Shown: positions 38,266-47,734, counted from the first letter of the stretch. The stretch: 64,000 bases of DNA from Allobosea sp035944375 (GCF_035944375.1 NZ_DASZBE010000007.1), one strand, 5' to 3'. Notes: generated from the letters alone by a model not told the origin. Translations and numbers: made by a program.

Positions 38266-40386
38266 ATGACCGATGTGACGGCAGGCGGAGGCGGCGGCTT
38301 GGACATGAGCCGCGGCGCGATGGGGAAGCTCCTCAACCGCCCGGACCTGTTCCTGGCCATCGGCGTCATGGGCATCCTGGTGGTGCTCATCTTCCCGCTG
38401 CCGGGGGTGCTGCTCGATCTGCTGCTGGCGCTTTCGATCATCCTGTCCGTGCTCGTGCTGATGACGGCGCTGTTCATCGAGGAGCCGCTGGAGTTCTCGG
38501 CTTTCCCGACCGTCCTGCTGATCGTGACGATGCTCAGGCTGTCGCTGAACCTCGCCTCGACACGGCTGATCCTGGCCCATGGCCATGAGGGCGGCGCCGC
38601 TGCCGGCCATGTCATCGAGGCCTTCGGCAATTTCGTGATGGGCGGCAATTTCGTGATCGGGGTGATCGTCTTCACCATCCTGATCATCGTCAATTTCGTC
38701 GTCATCACGAAAGGCTCGGGCCGCATCGCCGAGGTCGCGGCCCGCTTCGCGCTCGACGCGATGCCCGGCAAGCAGATGGCGATCGATGCCGATCTCTCGG
38801 CGGGGCTGATCGACCAGGAGGTCGCCAAGACCCGGCGCAAGGCGCTGGAGGACGAGGCGAACTTCTTCGGCTCGATGGACGGTGCCTCGAAATTCGTGCG
38901 CGGCGACGCCATCGCCGGCCTGCTGATCACCTTCATCAACGTCCTCGGCGGCATCATCATCGGCGTCGCGCAGCAGGGCATGAGCTTCGGCGACGCGGCC
39001 CGCAACTACACCCAGCTGACGGTCGGCGACGGCCTCGTCAGCCAGATCCCGGCCCTGATCGTCTCGACGGCGGCGGGCCTGCTCGTTTCGAAATCCGGCG
39101 TGCGCGGCGCGGCCGACAAGGCGCTCGGCAAGCAGCTCTCTGGCTATCCGAAGGCGCTCGGCATGTCGGCGGCGGTGATGGCGCTGATCGCCGTCCTGCC
39201 CGGCATCCCGATGCTGCCCTTCATGGCGCTGGCTCTCGGCTCGGCCTGGCTCGCGCGCCATTTCGGGCGGCTGGCCAAGGCCAAGGAGACCGAGGTCGCC
39301 GAGGCGGCCGAGGCGGCCTCGCCGCTGCAGGCCGACGGGACGCCGAAGGAGGAGACCCTCAACGATCTGCTCAAGCTCGACGAACTGAAGATCGAGATCG
39401 GCTACGGCCTGCTGCCGCTGGTCAATTCGGCCGGCGGGCAGGACCGGCTGACCGACCAGGTCCGCGCGCTGCGCCGCCAGCTCGCCGCCGAACTCGGCTT
39501 CGTCATGCCGGCGGTGCGCATCGTCGACAACGTCCAGCTCGAGGCGAACCACTATTACATCAAGATCAAGGAGATCGATGCCGGGCACGGCCTCGTCTAT
39601 GCCGGCCAGTACATGGCGATGGACCCGATGGGCGGCAGCGTGAACCTGCCCGGCCACAATGTGCTGGAGCCGACATTCGGCCTGCCGGCGACCTGGATCG
39701 ACGGTGCGCTGCAGGACGAGGCGCAGTTGCGCGGCTACACCGTGGTGGACGCGGCGACGGTGATCTCGACCCACCTCACCGAGGTGCTGAAGTCGCACAT
39801 GCCGGAGTTGCTCTCGCATGGCGAGGTCCAGAAGCTGCTGCGCGAGCTGCCGAAGGACCATGCCGACCTGCTCAAGGAGATCGTGCCGAGCCAGATCTCG
39901 ACGACGGGCATCCAGCGCGTGCTGCAGATCCTGCTCTCCGAGCGCATCTCGATCCGCGACCTCGCCACGATCGTCGAGGGCATCGCCGAGGCGGCCGGCG
40001 GGCTGAAGAACCCGCGCGACATCGCCGAGCATGTCCGCATGCGCCTCGCCCGCCAGATCTGTGCCCAGTTCTCGAACCCCCAGGGACACCTGCCGATCAT
40101 CACCCTCTCACCGGCCTGGGAGAGCGTCTTCGCCGAGTCCATCATCGGCCAGGGCGAGGAGCGCCATCTCGCCATGCAGCCCTCGCGGCTGCAGGAGTTC
40201 GTCCATCAGGTGCGCGACAAGTTCGAGGATGCGGCGCGGATGGGCGAGATGCCGGCGCTCGTCACCTCCGGCATGGCCCGGCCCTTCGTGCGCCAGATCA
40301 TTGAGCGCTTCCGCCGCGAGACGCCGGTGCTGTCGCAGGCCGAGATCCACCCGCGCGTCCGGCTGAAGACGGTCGGCACGGTCTGA
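38266..40386 (+). CDS. flhA: Flagellar export gate protein FlhA
   Basis: ATG 38266 gives 706 residues. The N-terminal half has eight TM helices, including LLLALSIILSVLVLMTALFI, and the FHIPEP-family motifs EFSAFPTVLLIVTMLRLSLN and VVITKGSGRIAEVAARFALD. The long cytoplasmic domain (from about residue 350) forms the nonameric ring that receives substrates and chaperones; it includes AQLRGYTVVDAATVISTHL and KLLRELPKDHADLLKEIVP. Size is normal for the family. Confidence 0.97.
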   Translation: MTDVTAGGGGGLDMSRGAMGKLLNRPDLFLAIGVMGILVVLIFPLPGVLLDLLLALSIILSVLVLMTALFIEEPLEFSAFPTVLLIVTMLRLSLNLASTRLILAHGHEGGAAAGHVIEAFGNFVMGGNFVIGVIVFTILIIVNFVVITKGSGRIAEVAARFALDAMPGKQMAIDADLSAGLIDQEVAKTRRKALEDEANFFGSMDGASKFVRGDAIAGLLITFINVLGGIIIGVAQQGMSFGDAARNYTQLTVGDGLVSQIPALIVSTAAGLLVSKSGVRGAADKALGKQLSGYPKALGMSAAVMALIAVLPGIPMLPFMALALGSAWLARHFGRLAKAKETEVAEAAEAASPLQADGTPKEETLNDLLKLDELKIEIGYGLLPLVNSAGGQDRLTDQVRALRRQLAAELGFVMPAVRIVDNVQLEANHYYIKIKEIDAGHGLVYAGQYMAMDPMGGSVNLPGHNVLEPTFGLPATWIDGALQDEAQLRGYTVVDAATVISTHLTEVLKSHMPELLSHGEVQKLLRELPKDHADLLKEIVPSQISTTGIQRVLQILLSERISIRDLATIVEGIAEAAGGLKNPRDIAEHVRMRLARQICAQFSNPQGHLPIITLSPAWESVFAESIIGQGEERHLAMQPSRLQEFVHQVRDKFEDAARMGEMPALVTSGMARPFVRQIIERFRRETPVLSQAEIHPRVRLKTVGTV

Positions 40387-40469
40387 GCGGGCGCCGCCGT
40401 CCGTTTCCACGGGGCGCCGATGCCGGTGGCGCAATGGTCAGCCCCGCGGGCCGTGGCTAAGCCGGCCTG

Positions 40470-41357
40470 ATGTCCCGAAACGCCCTGTTCTTCGCCGCCA
40501 TGTGCCTCGTCTGGGGGCTCACCTTTCTGCCGGTGAAAATCGCGGCGGAGCATGTGCCGCCGATCTTCTTCGCCGCCGCCCGCTTCGTCATCGCCGGCCC
40601 CTTGCTGCTGCTCTGGGCCGGGCGCGATGCCCTGCGCGTGCCTGCCGATGCCCGGTGGCGCCTCCTGGGCACGGCGATGCTGGTGAACACCGCCTGCTAC
40701 GCCCTCGTGTTCTGGGGCACGGCCCATGCCCCGTCGGGGCTCGCCGCCATCGTGAACCTCTCTTCGATCCCGATCTGGTCGCTGCTGGCGAGCCGGTTGG
40801 TCGAGGGCACGCGCATCACGGGCCGGCAGGTCCTCGCCGTCGGCCTCGGGCTCTTCGGCCTCTGCTTCCTGTTCTGGACGCGGGCGGCGGAAGGCCTCAA
40901 TACGGCGGCACGCGACCCCCTCGAACTCTGGGGGCTTGCCTCGGTCGCACTCGGGACGCTGTCCTATTGCACTGGCGCCGTGCTGACGCGGGCGATCGCA
41001 CCATCGATCCCGACATTGGCGCTGGCGGGCTGGCAGTCGACCATCGGGGCGGTGGGGCTGGTGGCACTGTCGCTGCTGATCGAGCCGGTGACGCGGGGCC
41101 ATCTCGCGGCGCTGGTGTCCTGGCCGACGGCGCAGGCGCTGGGCTTCATCATCGTCGCCGGATCGCTGGTGGGTTACACAGTCTATCTGCGGCTGCTGCG
41201 CGACTGGGGTGCCTTCCGCGCCGGGCTCTATGCCTTCGTCAGCCCGGTGATCGCGGTCGCGGCCGGCATCGTCGTGCTGGACGAACCCTTCGGCTGGGCG
41301 GAAGGGGTCGGCGCGGTGCTGATGTTCGCCGCTGCCGCGATCGCGCTGCGGCGCTGA
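40470..41357 (+). CDS. EamA/DMT family transporter
   Basis: The 295-residue protein has ten predicted TM helices in two EamA repeats. It starts MSRNALFFAAMCLVWGLTFL with the usual WG after the first helix, and the second repeat ends GVVLDEPFGW-like (IVVLDEPFGWAEGVGAVLM). Members export amino acids or other metabolites; the substrate is unknown. It follows flhA by about 80 bases and may be read from it. Confidence 0.9.
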   Translation: MSRNALFFAAMCLVWGLTFLPVKIAAEHVPPIFFAAARFVIAGPLLLLWAGRDALRVPADARWRLLGTAMLVNTACYALVFWGTAHAPSGLAAIVNLSSIPIWSLLASRLVEGTRITGRQVLAVGLGLFGLCFLFWTRAAEGLNTAARDPLELWGLASVALGTLSYCTGAVLTRAIAPSIPTLALAGWQSTIGAVGLVALSLLIEPVTRGHLAALVSWPTAQALGFIIVAGSLVGYTVYLRLLRDWGAFRAGLYAFVSPVIAVAAGIVVLDEPFGWAEGVGAVLMFAAAAIALRR

Positions 41358-41415
41358 CAGGCTTTCTCGCGCATCGGCCGCCGCTGAAGACGGGTTGCCG
41401 CCTTTCGGGCCGATG

Positions 41416-42453
41416 CTATGGCGGCGGGGCGATCCGGGTGTTGCGCTTGAGCTGGGCGCGCTCGAAGGCCAGCACGACCGGCAGCGAGATCACCAGCGGG
41501 ATGATCAGGTAGAACATCCGCCAGACCAGCAGCGCGGCGAAGACGGCCGGTGCCGGCATGCCCGGCATCACCGCCAGGAACACCGCCTCCATCACGCCGA
41601 CCCCGCCCGGCACCTGGCTGAGCAGCCCGGCCGAGAAGGAGAGCAGGAAGGCGCCGAGCACGATCATGAAGCCCGGATTGCCCTGCTCGGGCAGCGCGAA
41701 ATAGATGATGCCGGCGGCGCCGGCGAGCTCGATCGGGGCGGCGAGATATTGCCGGAAGACGATCGGCAGGCGCGGATAGATGATCTCGAGCTTGCCCAGC
41801 CGGAACGGCCTGAACTTCAGCCAGGAGCCGATCGTGTAGAGCGCGACGAAGCCGAGCATGGCGACGCCGATCAGCCTTGCGCCGTTGTCGCCGATCGCGA
41901 ACCAGGGCGAAAGCCGCCCGAGCGGGCGCAGGATCTCGGGCTCGTAGAGCAGGACCAGGCCCATCAGCAGGATCGTCCCGAAGGCGAAGGTGAAGGAGCA
42001 CAGCGCAACGAGCACCGCGACCTCGCCGACGGTGAGGCCCTTGGCCGTGTAGGCGCGGAAGCGCACCATGCCGCCGGAGAACACCGAGGCGCCGATGTTG
42101 TGCGAGAGCGCGTAGGTGACGAAGGAACAGACCGAGATGTAGAGCCAGGAGATGCCCTTCTCCTTGCCCAGATGGAGCAAGGCGATGCGGTCGTACCAGG
42201 CGAGCGCGGCGTAGGCGACGAGGGTGGCGAGCGCGGCGTGGAAGAAGGCCTCGGAGGGGATCACAGCGATCTTCTGGCCGATGCGGCCGGCGACGATGCC
42301 CAGATTGTCCCAGAAGCTGCCCTGGGCCAGCAGCGCCTCGATGGCGGCATCGGTCCCGGCCTCGGTCTTGAGCTTGTCCCAGAGCAGGTCGACGGACCAG
42401 ACGACCGCGACGAGCCCGATCAGCGGCCACAGATAATCGAGATAGCGTTTCAT
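41416..42453 (-). CDS. YbhN/UPF0104 family membrane protein (LPG synthase TM domain-like)
   Basis: ATG 42453 gives 345 residues with about eight TM helices. The sequences SHNIGASVFSGGMVRFRAYT and SFSAGLLSQVPGGVGVMEAV are the conserved loops of the flippase-like half of lysylphosphatidylglycerol synthases. No C-terminal aminoacyl transferase domain is present, so it is the stand-alone membrane form. Its role may be lipid transport or membrane homeostasis. Confidence 0.85.
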   Translation of the reverse strand: MKRYLDYLWPLIGLVAVVWSVDLLWDKLKTEAGTDAAIEALLAQGSFWDNLGIVAGRIGQKIAVIPSEAFFHAALATLVAYAALAWYDRIALLHLGKEKGISWLYISVCSFVTYALSHNIGASVFSGGMVRFRAYTAKGLTVGEVAVLVALCSFTFAFGTILLMGLVLLYEPEILRPLGRLSPWFAIGDNGARLIGVAMLGFVALYTIGSWLKFRPFRLGKLEIIYPRLPIVFRQYLAAPIELAGAAGIIYFALPEQGNPGFMIVLGAFLLSFSAGLLSQVPGGVGVMEAVFLAVMPGMPAPAVFAALLVWRMFYLIIPLVISLPVVLAFERAQLKRNTRIAPPP

Positions 42454-42583
42454 GAGACCCGCGGGCTGCGAGGGGCGTGGGACGAGGCGAGACGGGCGGC
42501 GCAGAGCCGTCGGTGCAGCCTGTGTGCCAGCGGCCCGGGGGAAGGGCAAGCGGCGTCGCCGCCGCCTGCCGCGTCGTCGCCCG

Positions 42584-42976
42584 CTATTTGCCGTTGGCCT
42601 TCAGCCAGTCGCGCATCATCGCGATCTCCTTCTCCTGTTCGGCGATGATGCCGATCGCGAGCTTCTTCAGGGCGGGGTCCTTGCCATGGGCGAGGATGAC
42701 CCTGGCCATGTCGATCGCGCCCTGGTGATGCGGGATCATGCCGCGCACGAAATCGGCGTCGACATCGCCGGTGAAGGCGATGTCCATGTCCTTGTGCATC
42801 TTCGCGTTGGCGGCCTTGAAGGCAGCGGTGGCGGCACTGTCGCCCGCCTTCGCGGCGGGCGCGCCGTGGCCGGCATGGGAGCCGTGGCCGTGATGCTGCT
42901 GGGCGAGAGCCGCGCCACCGAGCGCGAGCGCGGCGACGAGCCCGAGGGCGAAGCGGGTGGAAACGGAACCTGTCAT
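42584..42976 (-). CDS. DUF305 exported protein
   Basis: The 130-residue product has a signal peptide (cleavage near GGAALAQQH) and a His-rich stretch (HHGHGSHAGHG). The DUF305 four-helix domain has VRGMIPHHQGAIDMARVIL and a final EKEIAMMRDWLKANGK. The HHQGAIDMA motif is the family hallmark; members are often near copper-handling genes. The protein probably acts in the periplasm and may bind metal. Confidence 0.9.
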   Translation of the reverse strand: MTGSVSTRFALGLVAALALGGAALAQQHHGHGSHAGHGAPAAKAGDSAATAAFKAANAKMHKDMDIAFTGDVDADFVRGMIPHHQGAIDMARVILAHGKDPALKKLAIGIIAEQEKEIAMMRDWLKANGK

Positions 42977-43061
42977 GGCTGGTCCTCGATGAAGACGGGA
43001 GGCCGCGGCGGCGCGCTGGCCAGGCGCGCGGCTCCCTGGAAACGAAGAAGGGCGGAAGGGT

Positions 43062-43466
43062 TCAGGCCGGGTTGCGTCGCGGCGGGCGTTCCGCCGGTTC
43101 GGGCGTCCGCTCCGGTTTCGCGGCCACCGTCACGGGGGCGAGACTGCGCCAGCCGGCCGGATCGCTGGCCATGGGCAGGGCAGGGGCCTGGGCGAGGAGC
43201 CCGCAGCCGAGGATGCAGCAGGAGGGCATGGCGTGCCCGGGCGCGGCCGGCGCGGTGTCGTGATGGCCGGCCTCCTCATGGCAGGGCGTCGGCTCCGCGG
43301 CGGCGGCAGGGTGCGGCCGGGCATGGCCGGTCGCCGGCATGGCATGGCCCGCCGCCAGCGTCGCATGGGGCAGCACGGCGAGCAGCATGATCGCGAGCGC
43401 AACCACCAGCCGCGCCAGCGCGAGGCCGCGCCCGCCCGTCCCTGCCCGCTGATGCCGCTTCGTCAT
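43062..43466 (-). CDS. Cys/His-rich exported protein upstream of the DUF305 gene
   Basis: This 134-residue protein has an N-terminal signal or anchor helix (LVVALAIMLLAVLPHATLAA). A His-rich region with CHEEAGHHD and a later SCCILGCGLLAQAP follow, then a Pro/Arg-rich tail. The Cys and His pattern suggests a metal-handling protein. It is read in the same direction as the DUF305 gene 85 bases downstream, so the two may form one unit. I do not recognise a named family. Confidence 0.65.
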   Translation of the reverse strand: MTKRHQRAGTGGRGLALARLVVALAIMLLAVLPHATLAAGHAMPATGHARPHPAAAAEPTPCHEEAGHHDTAPAAPGHAMPSCCILGCGLLAQAPALPMASDPAGWRSLAPVTVAAKPERTPEPAERPPRRNPA

Positions 43467-43561
43467 GAGGTGATGTCTCCGCCCCGATCATGTCATGATC
43501 GCGGCAGGGCGCCAGCCGAATCCGGCCGGGCGCCGAATACCGATTCACCGACCAGGCCGAC

Positions 43562-44176
43562 ATGACCCAGACCCTGACCATCAGCCTCACCGGCACCACC
43601 GACCTGCCGCCCGGCAAGATCGCCGCCATCGTCACCTCGCTGGAGATGCGGGCCCGCCCGCCCGAGCGGCCCGATCCGCCGGGTCTGGAGGGGTTTGCGC
43701 TGGAGCGGATCGGCGCGGACGAGCTCGACCGCTATCTCGCGATGTACCGGCGGCTGGGCGAGCGCTGGATGTGGTTCAGCCGGCTGGTCAAGCCCCGCGC
43801 CGAGGTCGCGGCCATCCTCGGCGACGCGAAGGTCGAGACCTACATGGTGCGCCGCGAGGGGACCGATCAGGGCCTGCTCGAACTGGATTTCCGGGTGGCG
43901 GGCGAGGCGGAACTCGCCTTCTTCGGGCTCGACGAGGCGGTGCTCGGCCAGGGCGCCGGGCGCTGGCTGATGAACCGGGCGCTGGCGCTGGCCTGGGGCA
44001 AGCCCATCTCCCGCTTCTGGGTCCACACCTGCACGCTCGACCACCCCGCCGCGCCGGAGTTCTACCAGCGCTCGGGGTTCACGGTGTTCAAGCGCGGCGT
44101 CGAGGTCGACGACGATCCGCGGCTCAAGGGGCAGATGCCGCGCGGCTGCGCGCCGTATCATCCGGTGATCGGGTAG
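43562..44176 (+). CDS. GNAT family N-acetyltransferase
   Basis: The 204-residue product carries a C-terminal GNAT fold. ELAFFGLDEAVLGQGAGRWL holds the acetyl-CoA loop (QGAGRWL), and FWVHTCTLDHPAAPEFYQRS and GFTVFKR follow. The N-terminal part (about 40 residues) is less conserved. The acceptor is unknown. ATG 43562 starts just past a divergent gap with the Cys/His-rich gene. Confidence 0.85.
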   Translation: MTQTLTISLTGTTDLPPGKIAAIVTSLEMRARPPERPDPPGLEGFALERIGADELDRYLAMYRRLGERWMWFSRLVKPRAEVAAILGDAKVETYMVRREGTDQGLLELDFRVAGEAELAFFGLDEAVLGQGAGRWLMNRALALAWGKPISRFWVHTCTLDHPAAPEFYQRSGFTVFKRGVEVDDDPRLKGQMPRGCAPYHPVIG

Positions 44177-44213
44177 GGGACGGAAGCTGTGACGCGCGCG
44201 GGGTTTACGCACC

Positions 44214-44462
44214 ATGAATAACCTTATCAGGCGATACCCCCGTGCCGCTCTCGCCGTGAGCGTTTTGTCGGGCATCACTCTCGCAAACTTGGCCCGTCAA
44301 TATCCAGAATTCTGGTGGTTGAGCCTGGTATTGCTCGCTTTGGCTGTCGCCCTTGTGAGCTGCCTTGTCTGGGTCTTTTGGCCTGTTCGCCAACCGCGAA
44401 CCGAACGACGCGTGATGCCACGGCTCCAAGACGAGAGCCGAGTCCGAAAAATCGATGATTGA
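44214..44462 (+). CDS. Small low-GC membrane protein
   Basis: This 82-residue frame starts MNNLIRRYPRAALAVSVLSG and has a TM segment around residues 33-54 (WWLSLVLLALAVALVSCLVW), possibly with an earlier hydrophobic stretch. The C-terminal tail is basic. A 60-base sample (44281-44340) is about 50% G+C, far below its neighbours, so it is probably acquired. No Shine-Dalgarno is obvious, and no family is recognised. Confidence 0.5.
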   Translation: MNNLIRRYPRAALAVSVLSGITLANLARQYPEFWWLSLVLLALAVALVSCLVWVFWPVRQPRTERRVMPRLQDESRVRKIDD

Positions 44463-44477
44463 CACCCGCAGCGCATA

Positions 44478-44510
44478 AAAAAGCCCGCCGGACACCTCCA
44501 GCGGGCCTTT
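44478..44510 (-). terminator. Rho-independent terminator after fliJ
   Basis: On the minus strand a GCCCGC/GCGGGC stem (44507-44502 and 44489-44484), extended by a few bases with a bulge, is followed by a run of T (44483-44478). It lies 25 bases past the fliJ stop. Confidence 0.8.
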
Positions 44511-44534
44511 CAAATTCACAACCTCAAACCCCGC

Positions 44535-44939
44535 TTACGCCCTTGGGCGCAGGCCGATCGAGTCCATCATCGCCTGGTCGCGGGCGGCTTCGGCGGCGCG
44601 CTCGGTCGCCTTCTCGCGGTCGTCGAGGATCTCGACCTTCTTCATGTCCTCGAAGGCCTCCTGGAGTTCGGCCTTGGCCTCCTCGAGCTGGCCCTTCAGG
44701 TTGTCGGCGGACTGGCGGAGATTGTCGCGGCGACCCAGCGCCGCCTTGGCATAGGTCGGATAGGCGAAATGGGCGGGGTCGGAGATGCCGGCCCGGGATT
44801 CCTCGCTCTGGATCTCGCGGTCCAGATCGCTCGCCATGCGGTGAAAATCCGCGATCATCATCTCGATCTGGCTTACCCGGCGACGCTTTTCGTCCACCTG
44901 GAAGCGCTTGAGACGCAGCAATGTGTCTCGCGACTTCAT
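44535..44939 (-). CDS. fliJ: Flagellar export chaperone FliJ
   Basis: The 134-residue product is one long coiled coil: MKSRDTLLRLKRFQVDEKRR opens it, then RRVSQIEMMIADFHRMASDL and KGQLEEAKAELQEAFEDMKK. FliJ sits in the FliI hexamer like the gamma subunit of F1 and helps couple export to the proton gradient. In related bacteria it follows fliI directly; here an MFS gene on the other strand lies between them. Confidence 0.88.
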   Translation of the reverse strand: MKSRDTLLRLKRFQVDEKRRRVSQIEMMIADFHRMASDLDREIQSEESRAGISDPAHFAYPTYAKAALGRRDNLRQSADNLKGQLEEAKAELQEAFEDMKKVEILDDREKATERAAEAARDQAMMDSIGLRPRA

Positions 44940-45174
44940 GTCGTTTCCAACTCCTGATCACGCATGGGCCAACGCCGACCCCTCGGCGCGTGCCCGGAAC
45001 TCCTGGCCGCGAGACGAAAAGGACAATGGCGCAAGGAGGTTGACCGTTCCTTACCGGAAAGCCTCGCATTCGCTGCATGGCGCGGTCGCGTGGCCGCTGC
45101 TGACGCATGACGGCGGCAGGGGCTAGTAGCGGGGTGTCCGGGCCGCTCCCGCGCCCCGCCGCCTGCCTCCGGGA

Positions 45175-46407
45175 TTGCCCGCCTTGCCCGCCTTTCCGCG
45201 CCTTCCCGAGCACGGCCTGCTGATTTGCGGCCTCGTCGTCACCCGCATCGTCGGCTGGGGCTCGACCTTCTATGCGCTGTCCGTCCTGGCGCGCGACATC
45301 CAGCGCGATCTTTCGCTCGATGTGACCTTCGTCTTCGGCGGGATCACGCTGCTGCTGCTGACCGGCGCGGCGCTGGCGCCAGCGGTCGGCCGCCATCTCG
45401 ACCGCGCGGGTACGCGCGGGGCGATGGGCTGCGGCGCGCTGGCCTGTGCCCTCGGCCTCGTCCTGCTCGGCCTCGCGCAGGGGCCGGTCAGCTATCTCGC
45501 GGCCTGGGTGGTGATCGGGGTCGGGCACGCGCTGTCGCTGGCCAATGTCGGCGGCGTCACCATCGCGCAGCTGATGGGAGCGCGAGCGCGCCGGGTGATC
45601 GGGCTGATGATGCTGGCGACGGGCCTCTCCTCGGCCCTGTTCTGGCCGCTGACGGCCTGGCTCGTGGCGCAGGGCGGCTGGCGCGCGACCTGTCTGATCT
45701 TCGCCGCGCTGCAGATCGTGATCGTGCTGCCGATCTATCTCGCGGTTCCGCGCAAGCGCCCCTCCGGCGTGGCGTCCCCGGCGGGGGCGCCGGCGGCGGA
45801 GCGGGACGAGGGGCGGCTGCCGCCCGCGCATCGCCGCGCCGCCTTCTGGCTGGTGGCGATCGTGTTCTCGGCGAGCGGGCTGGTCTCCTGGGGGCTGCCG
45901 CTGCATCTGATCGACCTGTTGCGCGACGCCGGCATGGGTCCGGCGGAGGCCGTCGGCATCGCGGCGCTGAGCGGGCCGGCGACGCTGCTGGCGCGGCTCG
46001 TCGACGCGACGCTCGGCGACCGGCTGCCGGTCGAGTGGACGGCGTTGGCGGGGCTGGTGCTGGGACCGCTCGCCTGCCTGGTGCTGGTGATTGCGCCGGG
46101 GACGGCGCTCGCCGCCACCGTCTTCGTCGTCAGCTTCAGCGCGGCGATGGGCGTGATCTCGGTGGCGCGGGCGACGCTGCCGCTCGCATTGTTCGGCCGC
46201 GACGGCTTCGGCGGCCTGATGGGCCGGCTGACCGTGCCGCAGAATCTCGCCTTTGCCGCCGCGCCGCTGCTCTTCGCGGCGATGATCGCGCAGTTCGGGC
46301 GCGACCTCGCTTTGGTCGGGGCCGCCGTGATCCAGCTCTTCGCGGTCGTCGCGATGGTCGCGCTGCTGCGCCTGCTGGCGCGGGGCCGCGACCTCAGCCG
46401 TTCATGA
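45175..46407 (+). CDS. MFS transporter between fliI and fliJ
   Basis: The 410-residue protein has 12 TM helices. Only a TTG start (45175) fits the beginning of the first hydrophobic segment, LLICGLVVTRIVGWGSTFYA. GVGHALSLANVGGVTIAQLM and a cytoplasmic linker after helix 6 (RKRPSGVASPAG) suit the monocarboxylate/drug branch of the MFS. Its end overlaps the fliI end by 14 bases on the other strand. Substrate unknown. Confidence 0.82.
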   Translation: MPALPAFPRLPEHGLLICGLVVTRIVGWGSTFYALSVLARDIQRDLSLDVTFVFGGITLLLLTGAALAPAVGRHLDRAGTRGAMGCGALACALGLVLLGLAQGPVSYLAAWVVIGVGHALSLANVGGVTIAQLMGARARRVIGLMMLATGLSSALFWPLTAWLVAQGGWRATCLIFAALQIVIVLPIYLAVPRKRPSGVASPAGAPAAERDEGRLPPAHRRAAFWLVAIVFSASGLVSWGLPLHLIDLLRDAGMGPAEAVGIAALSGPATLLARLVDATLGDRLPVEWTALAGLVLGPLACLVLVIAPGTALAATVFVVSFSAAMGVISVARATLPLALFGRDGFGGLMGRLTVPQNLAFAAAPLLFAAMIAQFGRDLALVGAAVIQLFAVVAMVALLRLLARGRDLSRS

Positions 46408-47734
46408 TCGCGGCGAGGCGGGCATAGCATTCGGGCAGGGGCGTCGCCTCGTCCTTGGCCTGTTTCAGGAAGGCCTCCAGCGCGGGGTTGAGGCGGATCG
46501 CCTCGTCGACCTCGGGGGAGGCGCCCTGACGGTAGGCGCCCAGCCGGATCAGCTCCTCCATGTCGGCATAGGTCGCCAGCGTGGCGCGCGCCTTCTGCAC
46601 GACCGGGTAGAAGGCCGGGTCGCAGGAGCGCGGCATGGTGCGCGAGACCGATTTCAGCACGTTGATCGCCGGGAAGCGGCCGCGCTCGGCGATGGAGCGC
46701 TCCATCACGATATGCCCGTCGAGGATGCCGCGCACCGCGTCGGCGACCGGCTCGTCATGGTCGCCGCCATCGACGAGGACGGTGAAGAGGCCGGTGATGG
46801 CGCCGTCGCCGACGCCGGGGCCGGCCCGCTCGAGCAGGCGCGGCAGTTCGGCGAAGACGGTCGGCGTATAGCCCTTGGTGGTCGGCGGCTCGCCGGCGGC
46901 CAGGCCGATCTCGCGCATGGCCATGGCGAAGCGCGTGACCGAATCCATCAGGCACATGACCTGCAGGCCCTGGTCGCGGAAATATTCGGCGATGGTCAGC
47001 GTGGTCAGGGCGGCCTGCTTGCGCATCAGCGCCGGCTCGTCGGAGGTCGCGACGACGACGACGGAGCGCGCCAGGCCCTCGGGGCCGAGATCGTCTTGCA
47101 GGAACTCCTGGACCTCGCGGCCGCGCTCGCCGACGAGGCCGATGACGTTGACGTCGGCGCGGGCATAGCGCGCCAGCATCGACAGCAGCACCGACTTGCC
47201 GACGCCGGAACCGGCGAAGATGCCCATGCGCTGGCCGAGGCAGCAGGTCAGGAAGGCGTTGAGCGCGCGCACGCCGAGATCGAGCGGGCGGCCGACGCGC
47301 CTTCTGGAATGGGCCGGCGGGGGATCGTTGCGGAAGGTGTAGAGCGCCTCGCCCTGCGGCAGAGGCGGGCCGCCATCGACGGGGCGGCCGAGCGCATCGA
47401 CGACGCGGCCGAGCCAGGCCGGCGTCGGCTTCAGGCCGGGCGCCGCCTTGTCGATATAGGCCGGGCAGCCGCGGCGGACTCCGTCGAGCCCGCCATAGGG
47501 CATGACCAGCGCCTTGTCGCCGGAGAAGCCGATGACCTCGCAGGGGACGCGGCTGCCGGGCGCGATCTCGATGCCGATGCGCCCGCCGAGGCTCATCGCG
47601 CCGATCGGGCCGGCGATCTCGACGAGGAGCCCGCGCACCGCGATGACGCGGCCATAGACCGTCACGGGGTCGAGCCCTGCGATCGTGGCGGCGAGGCCCG
47701 ACAGGCGATCGTGACCCTGGGCGGGGCTGTTCAT
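46394..47734 (-). CDS. fliI: Flagellum-specific ATPase FliI
   Basis: ATG 47734 gives 446 residues; the frame is open to 47788. Walker A is GIFAGSGVGKSVLL, Walker B is in LQVMCLMDSVTRFAMAMREI, and GYTPTVFAELPRLLERAG is the family hallmark. FliI is an F1-beta-like hexamer energising flagellar export with FliH and FliJ. It lies divergent from the ctrA side, as in many alphaproteobacteria. Confidence 0.96.
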   Translation of the reverse strand: MNSPAQGHDRLSGLAATIAGLDPVTVYGRVIAVRGLLVEIAGPIGAMSLGGRIGIEIAPGSRVPCEVIGFSGDKALVMPYGGLDGVRRGCPAYIDKAAPGLKPTPAWLGRVVDALGRPVDGGPPLPQGEALYTFRNDPPPAHSRRRVGRPLDLGVRALNAFLTCCLGQRMGIFAGSGVGKSVLLSMLARYARADVNVIGLVGERGREVQEFLQDDLGPEGLARSVVVVATSDEPALMRKQAALTTLTIAEYFRDQGLQVMCLMDSVTRFAMAMREIGLAAGEPPTTKGYTPTVFAELPRLLERAGPGVGDGAITGLFTVLVDGGDHDEPVADAVRGILDGHIVMERSIAERGRFPAINVLKSVSRTMPRSCDPAFYPVVQKARATLATYADMEELIRLGAYRQGASPEVDEAIRLNPALEAFLKQAKDEATPLPECYARLAAIMNG

